64,000 nt of DNA from Paraburkholderia agricolaris (lineage in GTDB: Bacteria > Pseudomonadota > Gammaproteobacteria > Burkholderiales > Burkholderiaceae), in assembly GCF_009455635.1 (NCBI RefSeq), contig NZ_QPER01000002.1, positions 186,001 through 250,000 of the forward strand, read 5' to 3'. The position numbers and the translations under genes are program-made. Shown here in pieces: positions 44,684 to 53,701 of the stretch; position 1 is the first letter of the stretch; each line of letters starts with the position of its first letter. Below the pieces are notes generated by a model. The model was not told where the DNA came from. It did no database searches and saw only the letters and a list, made by a program, of their open reading frames with translations.

Positions 44684-45058
44684 ATGAGGTTTGCGTCTGT
44701 TCGTGTTGTTACCCAGCATATCGAAGGTCTGGTCGAGTTTTACCAGAAGCTTTCTGGTCTCGAGGCTGCGCGGCCGGCTGATGGGTTTGCGGAAATACAA
44801 TTTGAAGGGGCGGTGCTGGCAATTTCGTCTGAGCACCTGGTCAAGCTTTTCAATGCCGGCGCCGCCACTGCGGCCGCGAATCGGTCGGCGATTCTCGAGT
44901 TTGAAGTGGAGGACGTTGATGCAGTGTTCGAACGGATGAATGCGTTGGGGACCGACATCGTTATGCCGGCGACGTTGATGCCATGGGGCAATCGCTCGCT
45001 GTTGCTGCGCGATCCGGACGGGAATCTCGTCAACCTATTTTCTCGACCCAGGCGCTGA
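44684..45058 (+). CDS. VOC (glyoxalase-like) protein
   Basis: The 124-residue single VOC domain opens MRFASVRVVTQHIEGLVEFY and ends with LMPWGNRSLLLRDPDGNLVN, the standard first and last strands. AGGAGCTC precedes the ATG. It starts 32 bp after the WYL regulator stop, so they may share a transcript. Such small VOC proteins bind metal or sequester antibiotics; the ligand is unknown. Confidence 0.9.
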   Translation: MRFASVRVVTQHIEGLVEFYQKLSGLEAARPADGFAEIQFEGAVLAISSEHLVKLFNAGAATAAANRSAILEFEVEDVDAVFERMNALGTDIVMPATLMPWGNRSLLLRDPDGNLVNLFSRPRR

Positions 45059-45125
45059 CCGGGGCGGCGCCGGCAAGGCCCCTTGCCTGACGAGCCAGTG
45101 ATGCCTGAAAGCCATCGGGAGTGAC

Positions 45126-46001
45126 ATGAGAGAACAGGAACCCAGCCGTACAGCATTTGCCGCAGCAACCCATCGTGCCGTCCATCAGGTGGTGGAGAAG
45201 GGAAAAATTTTTAGCGACCCGCTCGCCCTCACGATAGTGGGAATGAAGGCCGAGGACGTTCAGCATGATGTTGAATTGCAAACGTCCAGACGTGGGATTC
45301 GATTGTTCATCGCGGCTCGATCGCGCTACGCCGAAGTGGCTCTTGAGCGTGCCGTCGAGCAGCGTGGCGTACGACAGATTGTGATACTTGGTGCGGGTCT
45401 GGATACGTTTGCGCACCGTCACCGGCTCTCCGGCAATCTTCGCATTTTCGAAGTCGATCATCCGGCTACACAAGCATGGAAACGGCGGCGGCTTGAGCAA
45501 GCTGGCATAGAGCATCCGGATTCGCTGATCTATGCGCCGGTCGATTTTGAAAGCGATACGCTGCTGGATGGGCTCAATGCAGCCGGCTTCGAATCCACTC
45601 AACGAAGCTTTTTCATCTGGCTCGGTGTCGTTCCTTATTTGACGGAGAAAGCGATTGACCTGACGCTGGGCACGATTGCCAGTCTCGCTGGCGGCGCCGA
45701 GGTGGTGTTCGACTACAGCGATCCTCCAGCTTCGTTCTCCGCGGACCTGTTAGCGTTGCACGAGGCAAGGGCGGCGCGTGTGGCAGCCGTTGGCGAACCA
45801 TTTCTGAGCTATTTCGATCCACCGGCATTACACGAAAAATTACGCAAGCTGGGATTCTCGGAGATCGACGATGTTATGGGTCGCCGCCTGGTTTCAAGTT
45901 TCCTTGAACCGGCAACTACAGCTGCACGATCAACCGATGTCAGTGGCGAACCACGTTCCGGTGGCGGGCACGTATTGTTCGCAGCGACGAAGTTCGTCTA
46001 G
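45126..46001 (+). CDS. SAM-dependent methyltransferase of the leucine carboxyl methyltransferase type
   Basis: The 291-residue protein has TAFAAATHRAVHQVVEKGKI, AARSRYAEVALERAVEQRGV, the SAM-binding VILGAGLDTFAHRHRLSGNL and FEVDHPATQAWKRRRLEQAG, all hallmarks of the LCM/PPM (TIGR00027-like) family. GGGAG precedes the ATG. Bacterial members O-methylate small carboxylates or secondary metabolites. It lies 67 bp downstream of the VOC gene. Confidence 0.92.
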   Translation: MREQEPSRTAFAAATHRAVHQVVEKGKIFSDPLALTIVGMKAEDVQHDVELQTSRRGIRLFIAARSRYAEVALERAVEQRGVRQIVILGAGLDTFAHRHRLSGNLRIFEVDHPATQAWKRRRLEQAGIEHPDSLIYAPVDFESDTLLDGLNAAGFESTQRSFFIWLGVVPYLTEKAIDLTLGTIASLAGGAEVVFDYSDPPASFSADLLALHEARAARVAAVGEPFLSYFDPPALHEKLRKLGFSEIDDVMGRRLVSSFLEPATTAARSTDVSGEPRSGGGHVLFAATKFV

Positions 46002-46131
46002 TCAGCAACGTTCGAAGCTTGCCAGAAGATCGTCGGTAATCGCTAACAGCATTGGGTGGCGCAACGCCACGTCCTCTCGAATGCTGCCAGGTCAACCTCG
46101 AGGGCATCGGCCAGAATCGCCGCAATCGTTG

Positions 46132-47058
46132 TCAGGCGTTCCGTTTCTGGATTTTCCGTGACGGAATAGTCATTGCGGCGACGCCAGCGACGACACATCC
46201 CATTCCCAGCCAGGCGGACGTAGACAGTGATTCCCCGAGAAAGACGATGCTTATCGCAACGCCAATGGGAACCCGCAGATAAGCTTGCGCCGTTGTACCA
46301 ACCGAACCGAGCGTTTGTACAAGTCGAAAGTAAATAACGAACGCCATTGCTGTCGAAAAGATCGCGAGCGCCGTAAGCGCCGCGAGCGATTGCAACGAAG
46401 GATGGAGTGTCCACGGACGATCGATCACCAGACTGACGGGAACCAGCAAGATCGCGCCGACAATCAGCGAGCCCGCAGCGGGAGCGGCTGGCGAGAGTCC
46501 TTTGAAGGATCGTCCATAGATTGCCGCCGCGGCGTAGCAAACCGTCGCCATGACAATCGCCAGTTGAGGAACAAGCTGCCGCCCAAGTCCTTCGAATGCG
46601 CTCATGCCAACTACCAGGCATATACCGGCAAGTCCCGCGACGACACCGAACAATTTGCGAGGCGCTATTTGTTCATGCCGGGTGATAAGCCATGTTCCGA
46701 GAAATGCAAGAACGGGTGAAGCGGAATTGAGGATGGTTGCCAAACCTGCTTCAACCGAACGCTCCGCCCACGCTATAAGCGTGAAAGGAACCACGCTGTT
46801 CAACAACGCCTGCACGAAGAAGCGGCGCCACACTGCTGGATCGCGCGGCATGCGAACGCGCTGTACGCTCATCCAGAGCAGCAGCGCTGATCCGGCGATT
46901 AGCGTTCTGGCTGCGATAAGTGTAAGCGGGGGAATGGTAGCAACGCCAATTCTGATGAAGGTGTAAGACGCTCCCCACAGTGTCGAAAGCGTCAGGAGCA
47001 GAATCAGGTCCAGGGCGGCGTTTGGTCCGCTCGTAGTCGTTGCTCGTATTTGGGACAA
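46132..47058 (-). CDS. DMT/EamA family transporter
   Basis: The 308-residue protein has ten hydrophobic segments in two EamA repeats: ILLLTLSTLWGASYTFIRIG at the start and LAIFSTAMAFVIYFRLVQTL with VGTTAQAYLRVPIGVAISIV in the second. The proposed start is a TTG at 47058 with AGGCGCAG about 10 nt upstream; a later start would shorten the N-terminus. It likely exports metabolites or amino acids. It is convergent with the methyltransferase gene. Confidence 0.9.
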   Translation of the reverse strand: MSQIRATTTSGPNAALDLILLLTLSTLWGASYTFIRIGVATIPPLTLIAARTLIAGSALLLWMSVQRVRMPRDPAVWRRFFVQALLNSVVPFTLIAWAERSVEAGLATILNSASPVLAFLGTWLITRHEQIAPRKLFGVVAGLAGICLVVGMSAFEGLGRQLVPQLAIVMATVCYAAAAIYGRSFKGLSPAAPAAGSLIVGAILLVPVSLVIDRPWTLHPSLQSLAALTALAIFSTAMAFVIYFRLVQTLGSVGTTAQAYLRVPIGVAISIVFLGESLSTSAWLGMGCVVAGVAAMTIPSRKIQKRNA

Positions 47059-47298
47059 TTCGTCTGCGCCTTGACTGGATAAGGATCGGCGCCGTTCGTG
47101 GCGGCTCGCTGGAGTGCATTATGCAAGTACCCTGGAGGCGAACGTTTCAGTGTGGAGCGAAATGTGGATGCGTGCTCGCACTAACCGTCTCCCGTTCTGT
47201 TACGACGAGGGAGATATCCGTTTGATCCTGGCCGCGTGCCCGGTACGGTCGGGATAGTTGTTTGTGATGTGATTGGCCACGACTCCCCCTGATGCGAC

Positions 47299-47511
47299 CT
47301 ACTGGATATCGGCAGGAGGATCCGGCATGAAGTGGACTGCCACTATTCCGATTAGTCCCAGCGCGCACAGGAAAGCCAGGAAATAGCAGATACGCTCAGT
47401 GAGCGTCGCCCTGCGCTTTTTGCGTTTAGGGGCATTACGGTTCCTGCTGAACGTGCGAATCCCCTGATCCTCAAGCGCTTCCTGCTGTACTTCCTTGTGT
47501 AGATTGTCCAT
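47299..47511 (-). CDS. Small single-pass membrane protein, function unknown
   Basis: The 70-residue protein has a highly basic segment (RNRNAPKRKKRRATLTER) followed by one membrane helix, ICYFLAFLCALGLIGIVAVH, and a short acidic/proline tail. The positive-inside rule predicts a cytoplasmic N-terminus. Ribosome binding is weak. No family is recognised, but the coherent architecture argues for a real gene. Confidence 0.55.
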   Translation of the reverse strand: MDNLHKEVQQEALEDQGIRTFSRNRNAPKRKKRRATLTERICYFLAFLCALGLIGIVAVHFMPDPPADIQ

Positions 47512-47729
47512 CTGTCCGCTTTTTACTTTTATTTCACGTTTGACGATCCGGAATGATCTCAGATATTTGTGAAACTTGCGTCCCTATCGGCTTGCTCGGT
47601 TTGCAGACAAAGCGGGACGTTACAACCACTCCAGACGGCGGTTTTTCACTTCCTATCCAATCCGCACCTTGACCTGGAGCGCACTCGAGGTTGTAGCGTA
47701 TGTGCTATGCCCGTTTTGGAGGAACAGCA

Positions 47730-48149
47730 ATGACTACCGTTGAAAATAAAGCCCTTGTGCAAAGGATCATGGAGGCACGCGCGCAAGGCGATCATGGGGC
47801 TTTCCGCGCGGCCATGGCGGACGACTTTGTCTGGCGCATCATCGGGAAAACCGCTTGGTCGGGCACTTACAATGGTAAGGCCGCTGTCATGGAGCGCCTG
47901 TTGGCGCCGCTCTATGCGCAATTCACAGCGCCGTCGCGCATCACCCCCAGCCGGATTCTCGCAGACGGAGATTATGTAGTCGTAGAGTGTGAGGGCGACG
48001 CCACGACCTTGTCCGGTGAGCGGTACGCGAACACGTACTGTTTCGTGATTCGCGTCGAGGACGGTATGTTGCGTGAGCTCACCGAATACTGCGACACGGC
48101 GCTCATCGACCGCGTGCTGTCCGCTCCGCCAGGCACCGCTCTAGCGTAG
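47730..48149 (+). CDS. NTF2-like (SnoaL/ketosteroid isomerase-related) protein
   Basis: From the ATG at 47730 (GGAGG upstream) the protein is 139 residues. It has the SnoaL-like pattern NKALVQRIMEARAQGDHGAF, AMADDFVWRIIGKTAWSGTY and the strand-rich end with YVVVECEGDATTLSGERYAN and YCFVIRVEDG. These proteins are small isomerases, cyclases or binding proteins. Convergent to a MerR gene 8 bp from its stop, a common pairing. Confidence 0.88.
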   Translation: MTTVENKALVQRIMEARAQGDHGAFRAAMADDFVWRIIGKTAWSGTYNGKAAVMERLLAPLYAQFTAPSRITPSRILADGDYVVVECEGDATTLSGERYANTYCFVIRVEDGMLRELTEYCDTALIDRVLSAPPGTALA

Positions 48150-48157
48150 CCATTCGC

Positions 48158-48601
48158 TCATGCCCCGCGCGTTTGTCCGGTGGCCGGCATCGGCGTTCGG
48201 AGACGTCGATGTGGCTCGACCGCGGGCCGGTGGCCGATGGTGACCCACTCATCATAAAACTCGACCTTGGCATCGATCAGGGCCAGCGCATCGTTCCATG
48301 TCTCGATGGTTTCCCGCACGCGAGCCCGGTGTGAAGCAAGCAGCGCCCGGCGCTGCTTCAGGGTCGCGCTGCCCTGTTCGACGAGTGCCGTATAGTCGCG
48401 CATCTGTGCGATCGACATGCCTGTACGCCGCAGACGGTCCATGAGGTCGAGCCAGCTAACGTGGTACTGACTGTAGAGTCTTCGACCGCCATCGTCGCGC
48501 ACGACGCCGGGTAATAATCCCTGAGACTCGTACCACCGGATGGCATGAACACTGCGGCCGGTGCGGCGAGCGACGTCTCCAATAAGCAGATTGTTTGGCA
48601 T
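48158..48601 (-). CDS. MerR family regulator
   Basis: The start at 48599-48601 follows GGGAGCC; 147 residues. The winged helix is LLIGDVARRTGRSVHAIRWY, followed by GGRRLYSQYHVSWLDLMDRL, and a coiled coil with RRALLASHRARVRETIETWN. No cysteines are present, so metal or thiol sensing is unlikely. It converges with the SnoaL-like gene; its own target is not obvious. Confidence 0.9.
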   Translation of the reverse strand: MPNNLLIGDVARRTGRSVHAIRWYESQGLLPGVVRDDGGRRLYSQYHVSWLDLMDRLRRTGMSIAQMRDYTALVEQGSATLKQRRALLASHRARVRETIETWNDALALIDAKVEFYDEWVTIGHRPAVEPHRRLRTPMPATGQTRGA

Positions 48602-48904
48602 GGCCTGGGCTCCCAAGGTCGACGTCTGTACTCCACCTGTGATCTTCGAAACATAGCAATCATCCCACCATCCAATGATCCGGAGATACAGAGCGGCTAT
48701 CCGGGAGCATCGGCATTGAAATCTGAATAAATGCTGATTGGATTAGTGTCGCGGTTTTTCGCCACAATTTATAGACCTTCGTGCAAAATACGCTCGCACG
48801 CTCATCGGTGCTCGTCAGCAATACCGATCTCGGGTGCATCCAGGCATAGAAGCGCGGCAACACCCGGGTTATGTTTACTACCAGTTCAAATATTTACTCT
48901 AAAC
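48602..48904. other. Intergenic region between MerR and membrane protein genes
   Basis: These 303 bp between divergent genes hold the MerR promoter and probably that of the membrane protein. The segment 48700-48760 is AT-rich. No remnant or strong repeat was noticed. Confidence 0.45.
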
Positions 48905-49348
48905 ATGAACAGCCTACCTCAGACTAACCAGCCGGTACTCATCGTGCGTGGTAGTCGTTTTGTCATGCCGTTTCTCGTGGTAGTTATGCTTGTAATTGTG
49001 GTGTGCTATCTCTTGTTCGCACAGTCGAATCCATTTTTTGGATTTGGCGATGTTTTTATGCTTTTTGCCGTTCCTCTGGTGGCACTAATAAGCATGAATT
49101 TCACGACTCGTGCCGTATTTTTTGACGATCGGTGCCGAGTGGGCCGCACTGTGATTTTTTACCAGAACATCGTCAGCGTAAATCGAGGGCGATTCCTTTT
49201 GACTATCCGGTATAACCGACCGAATGAAGCACGTGCCAAACCGCGTCGTGCCCAGTTGTCGTTCTATGAAATGCGACGATCCGAACAGGAAAAATGCCTG
49301 GAAATTTTGCGCACGCACCTCCCAGGCGCAGCCGTTTCAGACCTTTAG
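48905..49348 (+). CDS. Membrane protein with two helices and a soluble C-terminal domain, function unknown
   Basis: From the ATG at 48905 the product is 147 residues. Two hydrophobic segments (FVMPFLVVVMLVIVVCYLLF and FGDVFMLFAVPLVALISM) are followed by a beta-rich domain with VGRTVIFYQNIVSVNRGRF, reminiscent of bacterial PH-like membrane proteins. The gene has lower GC than its neighbours and no good ribosome binding site, so it may be acquired. Confidence 0.62.
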   Translation: MNSLPQTNQPVLIVRGSRFVMPFLVVVMLVIVVCYLLFAQSNPFFGFGDVFMLFAVPLVALISMNFTTRAVFFDDRCRVGRTVIFYQNIVSVNRGRFLLTIRYNRPNEARAKPRRAQLSFYEMRRSEQEKCLEILRTHLPGAAVSDL

Positions 49349-49472
49349 ATTCGACGCGGGACCCAGACGAGCGACTAAAGCGGGCGGGTATTGTTTTCCG
49401 GCGGCAGGTTTCGCTACAGGCGAGGGTTTGCCTTGGACATCTCGGTAACTTATGGAATTGGAGTTGTTCTGA

Positions 49473-50381
49473 ATGAAACGTGGGTTCTTGCTCGTCGCTA
49501 TTCTTTGGATGTCACTGTTTGCTGCAAGAGAGGGGTTCGCGCAAGAGCCGGCCGTCCGGCCTCTGTATACCTCTGTGCCGCATCTCCATACAGGTGACGT
49601 CCGTTATGACTCGCCCATATTGACCATTCGCGACTCGGGACTGGCCGCAGGGCAAGGCATCGTCAAAGCGCAATTGACGCTCTTTCAATCTCCTCAGGGA
49701 GAGGACGAAGCGCTGGGATTGGCCGTGGCTTTCTATACCGAGGGCAAATGGAACTTCAACACCGCCCGGGACTATGGAAAATTTGGAATCCGCTATGAGC
49801 AGAACCAGGTCCCGGTCTTGATCCCCACGCTGAATGGCGATGGCTATGGCAATCCTGACGACTGGAGCCCGCTTGCCGATGGCGGGAAAGCGTGGCCCAT
49901 GAAAGGCGGCGTCTTCGTCATGCTTGACCGCATTTATCTCAAGGCGTACGAGATCAGCGGCACTGACTTCGTACTCACTCTTTCGGATTACAACGCCGTC
50001 GATAAAGTCTTCAAGGTACGGATTCCGGCCGCCTTTCTATCGAGCTTTCTCGCCAGCATCCCGAATGACCGCCGCCTGGTTCCTCAATCACTGTCGAATA
50101 GCCCCTCGACCTTCGGCGTCCAGTATGCCGTTCTGAATGAATCCGCGAAGGCAGAGATGAAGATCCCTGGCGACGCCATGAGGGTTATGGGGATTCTTCC
50201 GGGCAAGATCGCGGATCGCGCCGGATTGAAAAATTTCGACGTCCTGCTGCGCTTCGGCGATCAGCCGCTGAAGCAGACGCAAGACTTGAGCGATGCCGTC
50301 CATGCGGTATCCAAAGGCGCGACGGTTCCTCTCACGGTTTGGCGAGATGCCAGGGAAGTCCGGTTACAGGCGCAGTTTTAA
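49473..50381 (+). CDS. Secreted protein with C-terminal PDZ domain
   Basis: The 302-residue protein has a signal peptide (MKRGFLLVAILWMSLFAARE, cleavage near GFAQ). Residues 25-190 are a beta-rich domain of unknown type. Residues 215-300 form a PDZ domain: VMGILPGKIADRAGLKNFDV, LLRFGDQPLKQTQDLSDAV and VPLTVWRDAREVRLQAQF. No protease domain is present, so it is probably a periplasmic adaptor or binding protein rather than a DegP-type enzyme. Confidence 0.82.
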   Translation: MKRGFLLVAILWMSLFAAREGFAQEPAVRPLYTSVPHLHTGDVRYDSPILTIRDSGLAAGQGIVKAQLTLFQSPQGEDEALGLAVAFYTEGKWNFNTARDYGKFGIRYEQNQVPVLIPTLNGDGYGNPDDWSPLADGGKAWPMKGGVFVMLDRIYLKAYEISGTDFVLTLSDYNAVDKVFKVRIPAAFLSSFLASIPNDRRLVPQSLSNSPSTFGVQYAVLNESAKAEMKIPGDAMRVMGILPGKIADRAGLKNFDVLLRFGDQPLKQTQDLSDAVHAVSKGATVPLTVWRDAREVRLQAQF

Positions 50382-50557
50382 GCAGAGCAGGGACCACGAG
50401 CCTGGCCGCGATCTGATCCGTGAACCATGGATCGCTTATCGTTTGCCGGCGCGGCAGGGCGGTTCTGCCTGCAAGATGCACGATAGGTGACGTTCGATCA
50501 GCCAACTGCATGAACATTGCCAGGCCTCGCTGTCGCCGTGCTCAACGCCAGGATTAA

Positions 50558-51427
50558 TTACCCCTTGAAACCGTCAAAATGGGACAGGTCGACATTCGCG
50601 GACAGGTCAGTCGAGATGCTCACCGCCTTCCATTCGGCGTCGGACTTCTGCCGCGCGCCCTCGGTCAGACTGACCCAACGCAAGGCATCGCTGCCTAGCA
50701 AGAGATGTTTCGGGACTACATCGCGACCGGCGAGATCGACCACAACCTTGGCCACACGCGCAGGATCGCCGATCTCATGACCAGCGTTGTTCTTGAGCGC
50801 GTCCAGAATGTTGCCGACGCTCTCCTGATATTCAGGCAGCAGTTCGGGCATGTCGCTGCTGGCGATTGAGCTCCACTCGGTGCGCAATCCGCCCGGCTCG
50901 ACCGCTGTCACCTTGATTCCGAGCGCCTCGACTTCCATTGACAACGCCTCTGTAAAGCCACCCACAGCCCACTTTGCCGCAGTGTAGGCAGTCATCGCCG
51001 GAATTGCCGCGCGTCCCGCGGAAGATGAGATGTTGATGATGTAGCCGGAGCGCTGCTTGCGCAGCACCGGCAGAGCGGCGTGCGTGAGGTTGACCACACC
51101 GTAGAAATTGACGTCGATCTGAGCGCGGAAATCCGCAAGGCTGATTTGCTCGAATGGGGAGGCCTGGCCGAAGCCCGCATTGTTGACCAGGACATCCAGG
51201 CCGCTGAAGGTCCGAACCGTGAAGTCAATCGCGGCCCTGGCAGCATCTGCATCCGTTACGTCGAGCGCGAAAGTGCGCAGATTGCCTCCGTGCGCCTTCT
51301 CCAGATCGGCGAGCCGTTCCGGGTTCCGTGCGGTGGCAACGACACGGTCGCCCGCGGCCAGAGCTGCTTCGACGATGGAACGACCGAGACCGCGGGCCGC
51401 GCCCGTAATAAGCCAGATTTTCGACAT
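50558..51427 (-). CDS. Short-chain dehydrogenase/reductase (SDR)
   Basis: From the ATG at 51425-51427 (AAGGAA upstream) the protein is 289 residues. It has LITGAARGLGRSIVEAALAA, the NNAG motif in LVNNAGFGQASPF, SGYIINISSSAGRAAI and active-site YTAAKWAV. The length and the EPGGLRTEW segment place it with the ketoreductase-like SDRs that oxidise or reduce bulky substrates. It is divergent from a TetR gene, with duplicated operator-like repeats between. Confidence 0.93.
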   Translation of the reverse strand: MSKIWLITGAARGLGRSIVEAALAAGDRVVATARNPERLADLEKAHGGNLRTFALDVTDADAARAAIDFTVRTFSGLDVLVNNAGFGQASPFEQISLADFRAQIDVNFYGVVNLTHAALPVLRKQRSGYIINISSSAGRAAIPAMTAYTAAKWAVGGFTEALSMEVEALGIKVTAVEPGGLRTEWSSIASSDMPELLPEYQESVGNILDALKNNAGHEIGDPARVAKVVVDLAGRDVVPKHLLLGSDALRWVSLTEGARQKSDAEWKAVSISTDLSANVDLSHFDGFKG

Positions 51428-51582
51428 TTTGATGATTCCTTGAGTGAATGGTCCAGTGAGCGCCTCCACAGTCGATGCGCAATGACACTGGTCCAGTTTG
51501 AAAATGGGTCAGCAAGAAACACGGCCGGGGTGTCGGTTGCCTGCCTCACGCCGGCATCGCCAGAAGCTATGCCGCAAATGAT

Positions 51583-51642
51583 AAGTTGAGTGACTCGCGT
51601 TAACTTATGATGCGGGCGTGAATTTGTCAAGTCGAGCGACTT
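51583..51642. promoter_or_regulatory. Duplicated operator-like repeats between SDR and TetR genes
   Basis: AAGTTGAGTGACTC (51583-51596) and AAGTCGAGCGACTT (51629-51642) match at 11 of 14 positions, and each is a dyad (the second has perfect arms AAGTCG/CGACTT). A further outer inverted repeat, ATAAGTT/AACTTAT, spans 51581-51608. They lie in the divergent SDR/TetR gap and are good candidates for TetR binding sites. Confidence 0.65.
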
Positions 51643-51692
51643 ACCTTATATTTGACCGTGTGTTACGAACCAGGGATTGCCGACAAGGCAAG

Positions 51693-52334
51693 ATGACGAT
51701 GACGACGGAGATGTGCGACGGGACCTATCACCAGCGGGTCAAAGAGGAAAAGAGGCAGGCGGCCGTGCAGGCGGCGACGGATCTCTTCCTCGAGCAGGGG
51801 TACGAACGCACCTCATTGCAGCAGGTCGCGAAGCGGGCCGAAGTCTCCACGGCAACGCTTTTCAAACGCTATCCCACCAAGGCGGCGCTGCTTGAGGCGA
51901 TCGTCGAGGAATTCTGGGAAGTCAGGGATACGCGCGAGGAGGAAGTGCCGTTTGGCAACCCCCGCGTCATCCTGAAGGGGCTCGGGACGGCTTACGCCCA
52001 GCGTCTTCGCGCGCCGGAGATGATCGCCATCTACCGCCTGATCATCGCGGAGACGCCCCGTTTCCCGGGTTTGGGCAAGATGCTGTTTGACAAGGGCGAG
52101 GGCCACTTCGTTGACTGGTTGAAGGGCTATCTCAACGCCGAGATCAAGGCCGGGGTTCTGGCCGTGCCGGATGTTCCGGCCGCGTCACGGAATTTCTTTG
52201 CGACGATTGCCGGTCAGGTTTTCTGGCCGGAACTCGTTCTGCCGGGAAGCGGCGGTACCGACGCGGACGTCGAGGCCGTCATTGACCAGACTGTCACAGC
52301 GATGCTGGCTCTTTATACACGGGCTGATCGGTAG
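51693..52334 (+). CDS. TetR family transcriptional regulator
   Basis: From the ATG at 51693 the protein is 213 residues. The helix-turn-helix region is AAVQAATDLFLEQGYERTSL and QQVAKRAEVSTATLFKRYPT, followed by an all-helical domain with EMIAIYRLIIAETPRFPGLG. The second half resembles the TetR C-terminal AefR-like domain, also seen in the TetR at 20803. It probably represses the divergent SDR. The true start is uncertain because no strong ribosome binding site is present. Confidence 0.9.
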   Translation: MTMTTEMCDGTYHQRVKEEKRQAAVQAATDLFLEQGYERTSLQQVAKRAEVSTATLFKRYPTKAALLEAIVEEFWEVRDTREEEVPFGNPRVILKGLGTAYAQRLRAPEMIAIYRLIIAETPRFPGLGKMLFDKGEGHFVDWLKGYLNAEIKAGVLAVPDVPAASRNFFATIAGQVFWPELVLPGSGGTDADVEAVIDQTVTAMLALYTRADR

Positions 52335-52631
52335 ATCTGCTCCGATACTTACAGGCACCGCTTTATGAACGTGCCGTTTTTCCCCTTGCGACCGCCACAA
52401 GAAAATAATCCGACACCTGTTCGCCATGGCCCGAGTGCTTCGACAACCAACTGGGCAGCTTCAAAACATCGTTTGATTAGATGTTTTACACTGTTCTCGG
52501 TATCGAAGCGGACATGTCGCCATAGCCGCCAATTATCACGATCTCGTGAAATTCGATGATTACGCAATTCGTGGTTAGGCAGGGGCGATCGTCTGTGTCG
52601 ATATTCCAGTCCAATCAAGGAGAGACGGATC

Positions 52632-52925
52632 ATGAACAAGGTAATCAGCACATCAATCGCGGCCGCCGCCGCACTCGCGCTGTCGGGCGGTGTTTATGCA
52701 CAGAACAACACGCTGGCGACCCCGACCACTGTGTCGCCGGCCGCCAATGCAACGAGCGGCTACGGCACGCCTGGCGCCACCAACTCGGACAGCGGCATGG
52801 GCACCGGTTCGCTGAACTCGCGCCCGCAGAAGAGCACGAACAATAGCTCGACATCCGACACGCCGGCTTATGGAACCAATAACACGCTGGCAACCCCGAC
52901 CACGATGTCGCCGGCTGCCAAATAA
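52632..52925 (+). CDS. Small secreted low-complexity repeat protein
   Basis: The 97-residue protein has a signal peptide (MNKVISTSIAAAAALALSGG, cleavage near VYAQ) after a strong AAGGAGAG site. The mature part is rich in asparagine, threonine, serine and glycine and contains the repeat NNTLATPTTVSPAA at residues 25-38 and a near-identical NNTLATPTTMSPAA at the C-terminus, with a TSDTPAYGT-like linker. A strong terminator follows. Function is unknown; such proteins are often surface-associated or envelope stress related. Confidence 0.78.
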   Translation: MNKVISTSIAAAAALALSGGVYAQNNTLATPTTVSPAANATSGYGTPGATNSDSGMGTGSLNSRPQKSTNNSSTSDTPAYGTNNTLATPTTMSPAAK

Positions 52926-52996
52926 CGGCACTTAATGACGATCACCAGGCGTAAGCGCACAGCAAACAAGCGCCTCTCATTCGCCAGCCGTCATAA

Positions 52997-53033
52997 GAAA
53001 AGCCGCTGTCCTCACGGATAGCGGCTTTTTTGT
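52997..53033 (+). terminator. Intrinsic terminator after the small repeat protein
   Basis: AAGCCGCT pairs with AGCGGCTT around a 12-base loop and is followed by TTTTTTGTTT. The upstream A-run makes the structure nearly symmetrical, so it could act on both strands. Confidence 0.85.
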
Positions 53034-53135
53034 TTCCCCCTGGAATGGGCCGAACTGGGACGCTCGCCGCCTGGCGCCGGTCTGCCAGCTTCGGTGGTTC
53101 GATACTGCGGCCGAGATCGTTGACGATCGACAGAA

Positions 53136-53543
53136 TCAAAGATGCCGGGTTTCCAATGGCGGGTTGCTCCAATCGTTTTGCAGGCCGTTCACGTAGACAA
53201 TCGGTGCACTCAACGCTTCGTCAACGTTAAGGTCATCGACGCACATGATGTTGATATTGATGTATGGGAATCCAGTTTCGTTTGGCATGTCAACGCGATC
53301 AAATACATGGACGCCGCACTGCTTGCAGAACGGATGATGAGCAACCGGATTTTTGCCCCGATAGACCGTCAGTGCATTTTCATCGGTAAGAAGGCGGAAC
53401 GCTTCCGGACGAACATTGACGAGCCAGAGCCGCGCTTTGCTGCAGAAGGTGCAGTTGCATTTCACTGTGCCCTCGCTGAAATCGATCTGAGCTTCGAACC
53501 TCACGGATTGGCAATGGCAACCTCCTCGATATGTCCGCAGCAT
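53136..53543 (-). CDS. GFA family zinc protein (glutathione-dependent formaldehyde-activating enzyme-like)
   Basis: The 135-residue protein has the GFA cysteine pattern: GGCHCQSVRF, VKCNCTFCSK and HHPFCKQCGVHVF supply zinc ligands. The fold is the Mss4-like beta structure. Most members are carbon-sulfur lyase-like proteins of unknown substrate rather than true S-hydroxymethylglutathione synthases. It stands alone, facing the terminator of the small repeat protein. Confidence 0.9.
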   Translation of the reverse strand: MLRTYRGGCHCQSVRFEAQIDFSEGTVKCNCTFCSKARLWLVNVRPEAFRLLTDENALTVYRGKNPVAHHPFCKQCGVHVFDRVDMPNETGFPYININIMCVDDLNVDEALSAPIVYVNGLQNDWSNPPLETRHL

Positions 53544-53701
53544 TGAGCGCTCCTATGGATTGAGATGTGCTCGTCATGATTCGGGTTTGTCAGCCAGGGC
53601 TAATCAATATCGAGCACTGCTCAAGGCTAGCATTTCGATCCGGCACACGCAAAGCTGCGCATCACATCGCACCAAGTGGGATCAACCCGGGCGACGCGGC
53701 C

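Noticed and set aside
46010..46131. A minus-strand frame resembling the end of an XRE regulator after the DMT transporter gene
   Set aside because: Only about 30 residues with a generic helical pattern; not enough to call a gene remnant.
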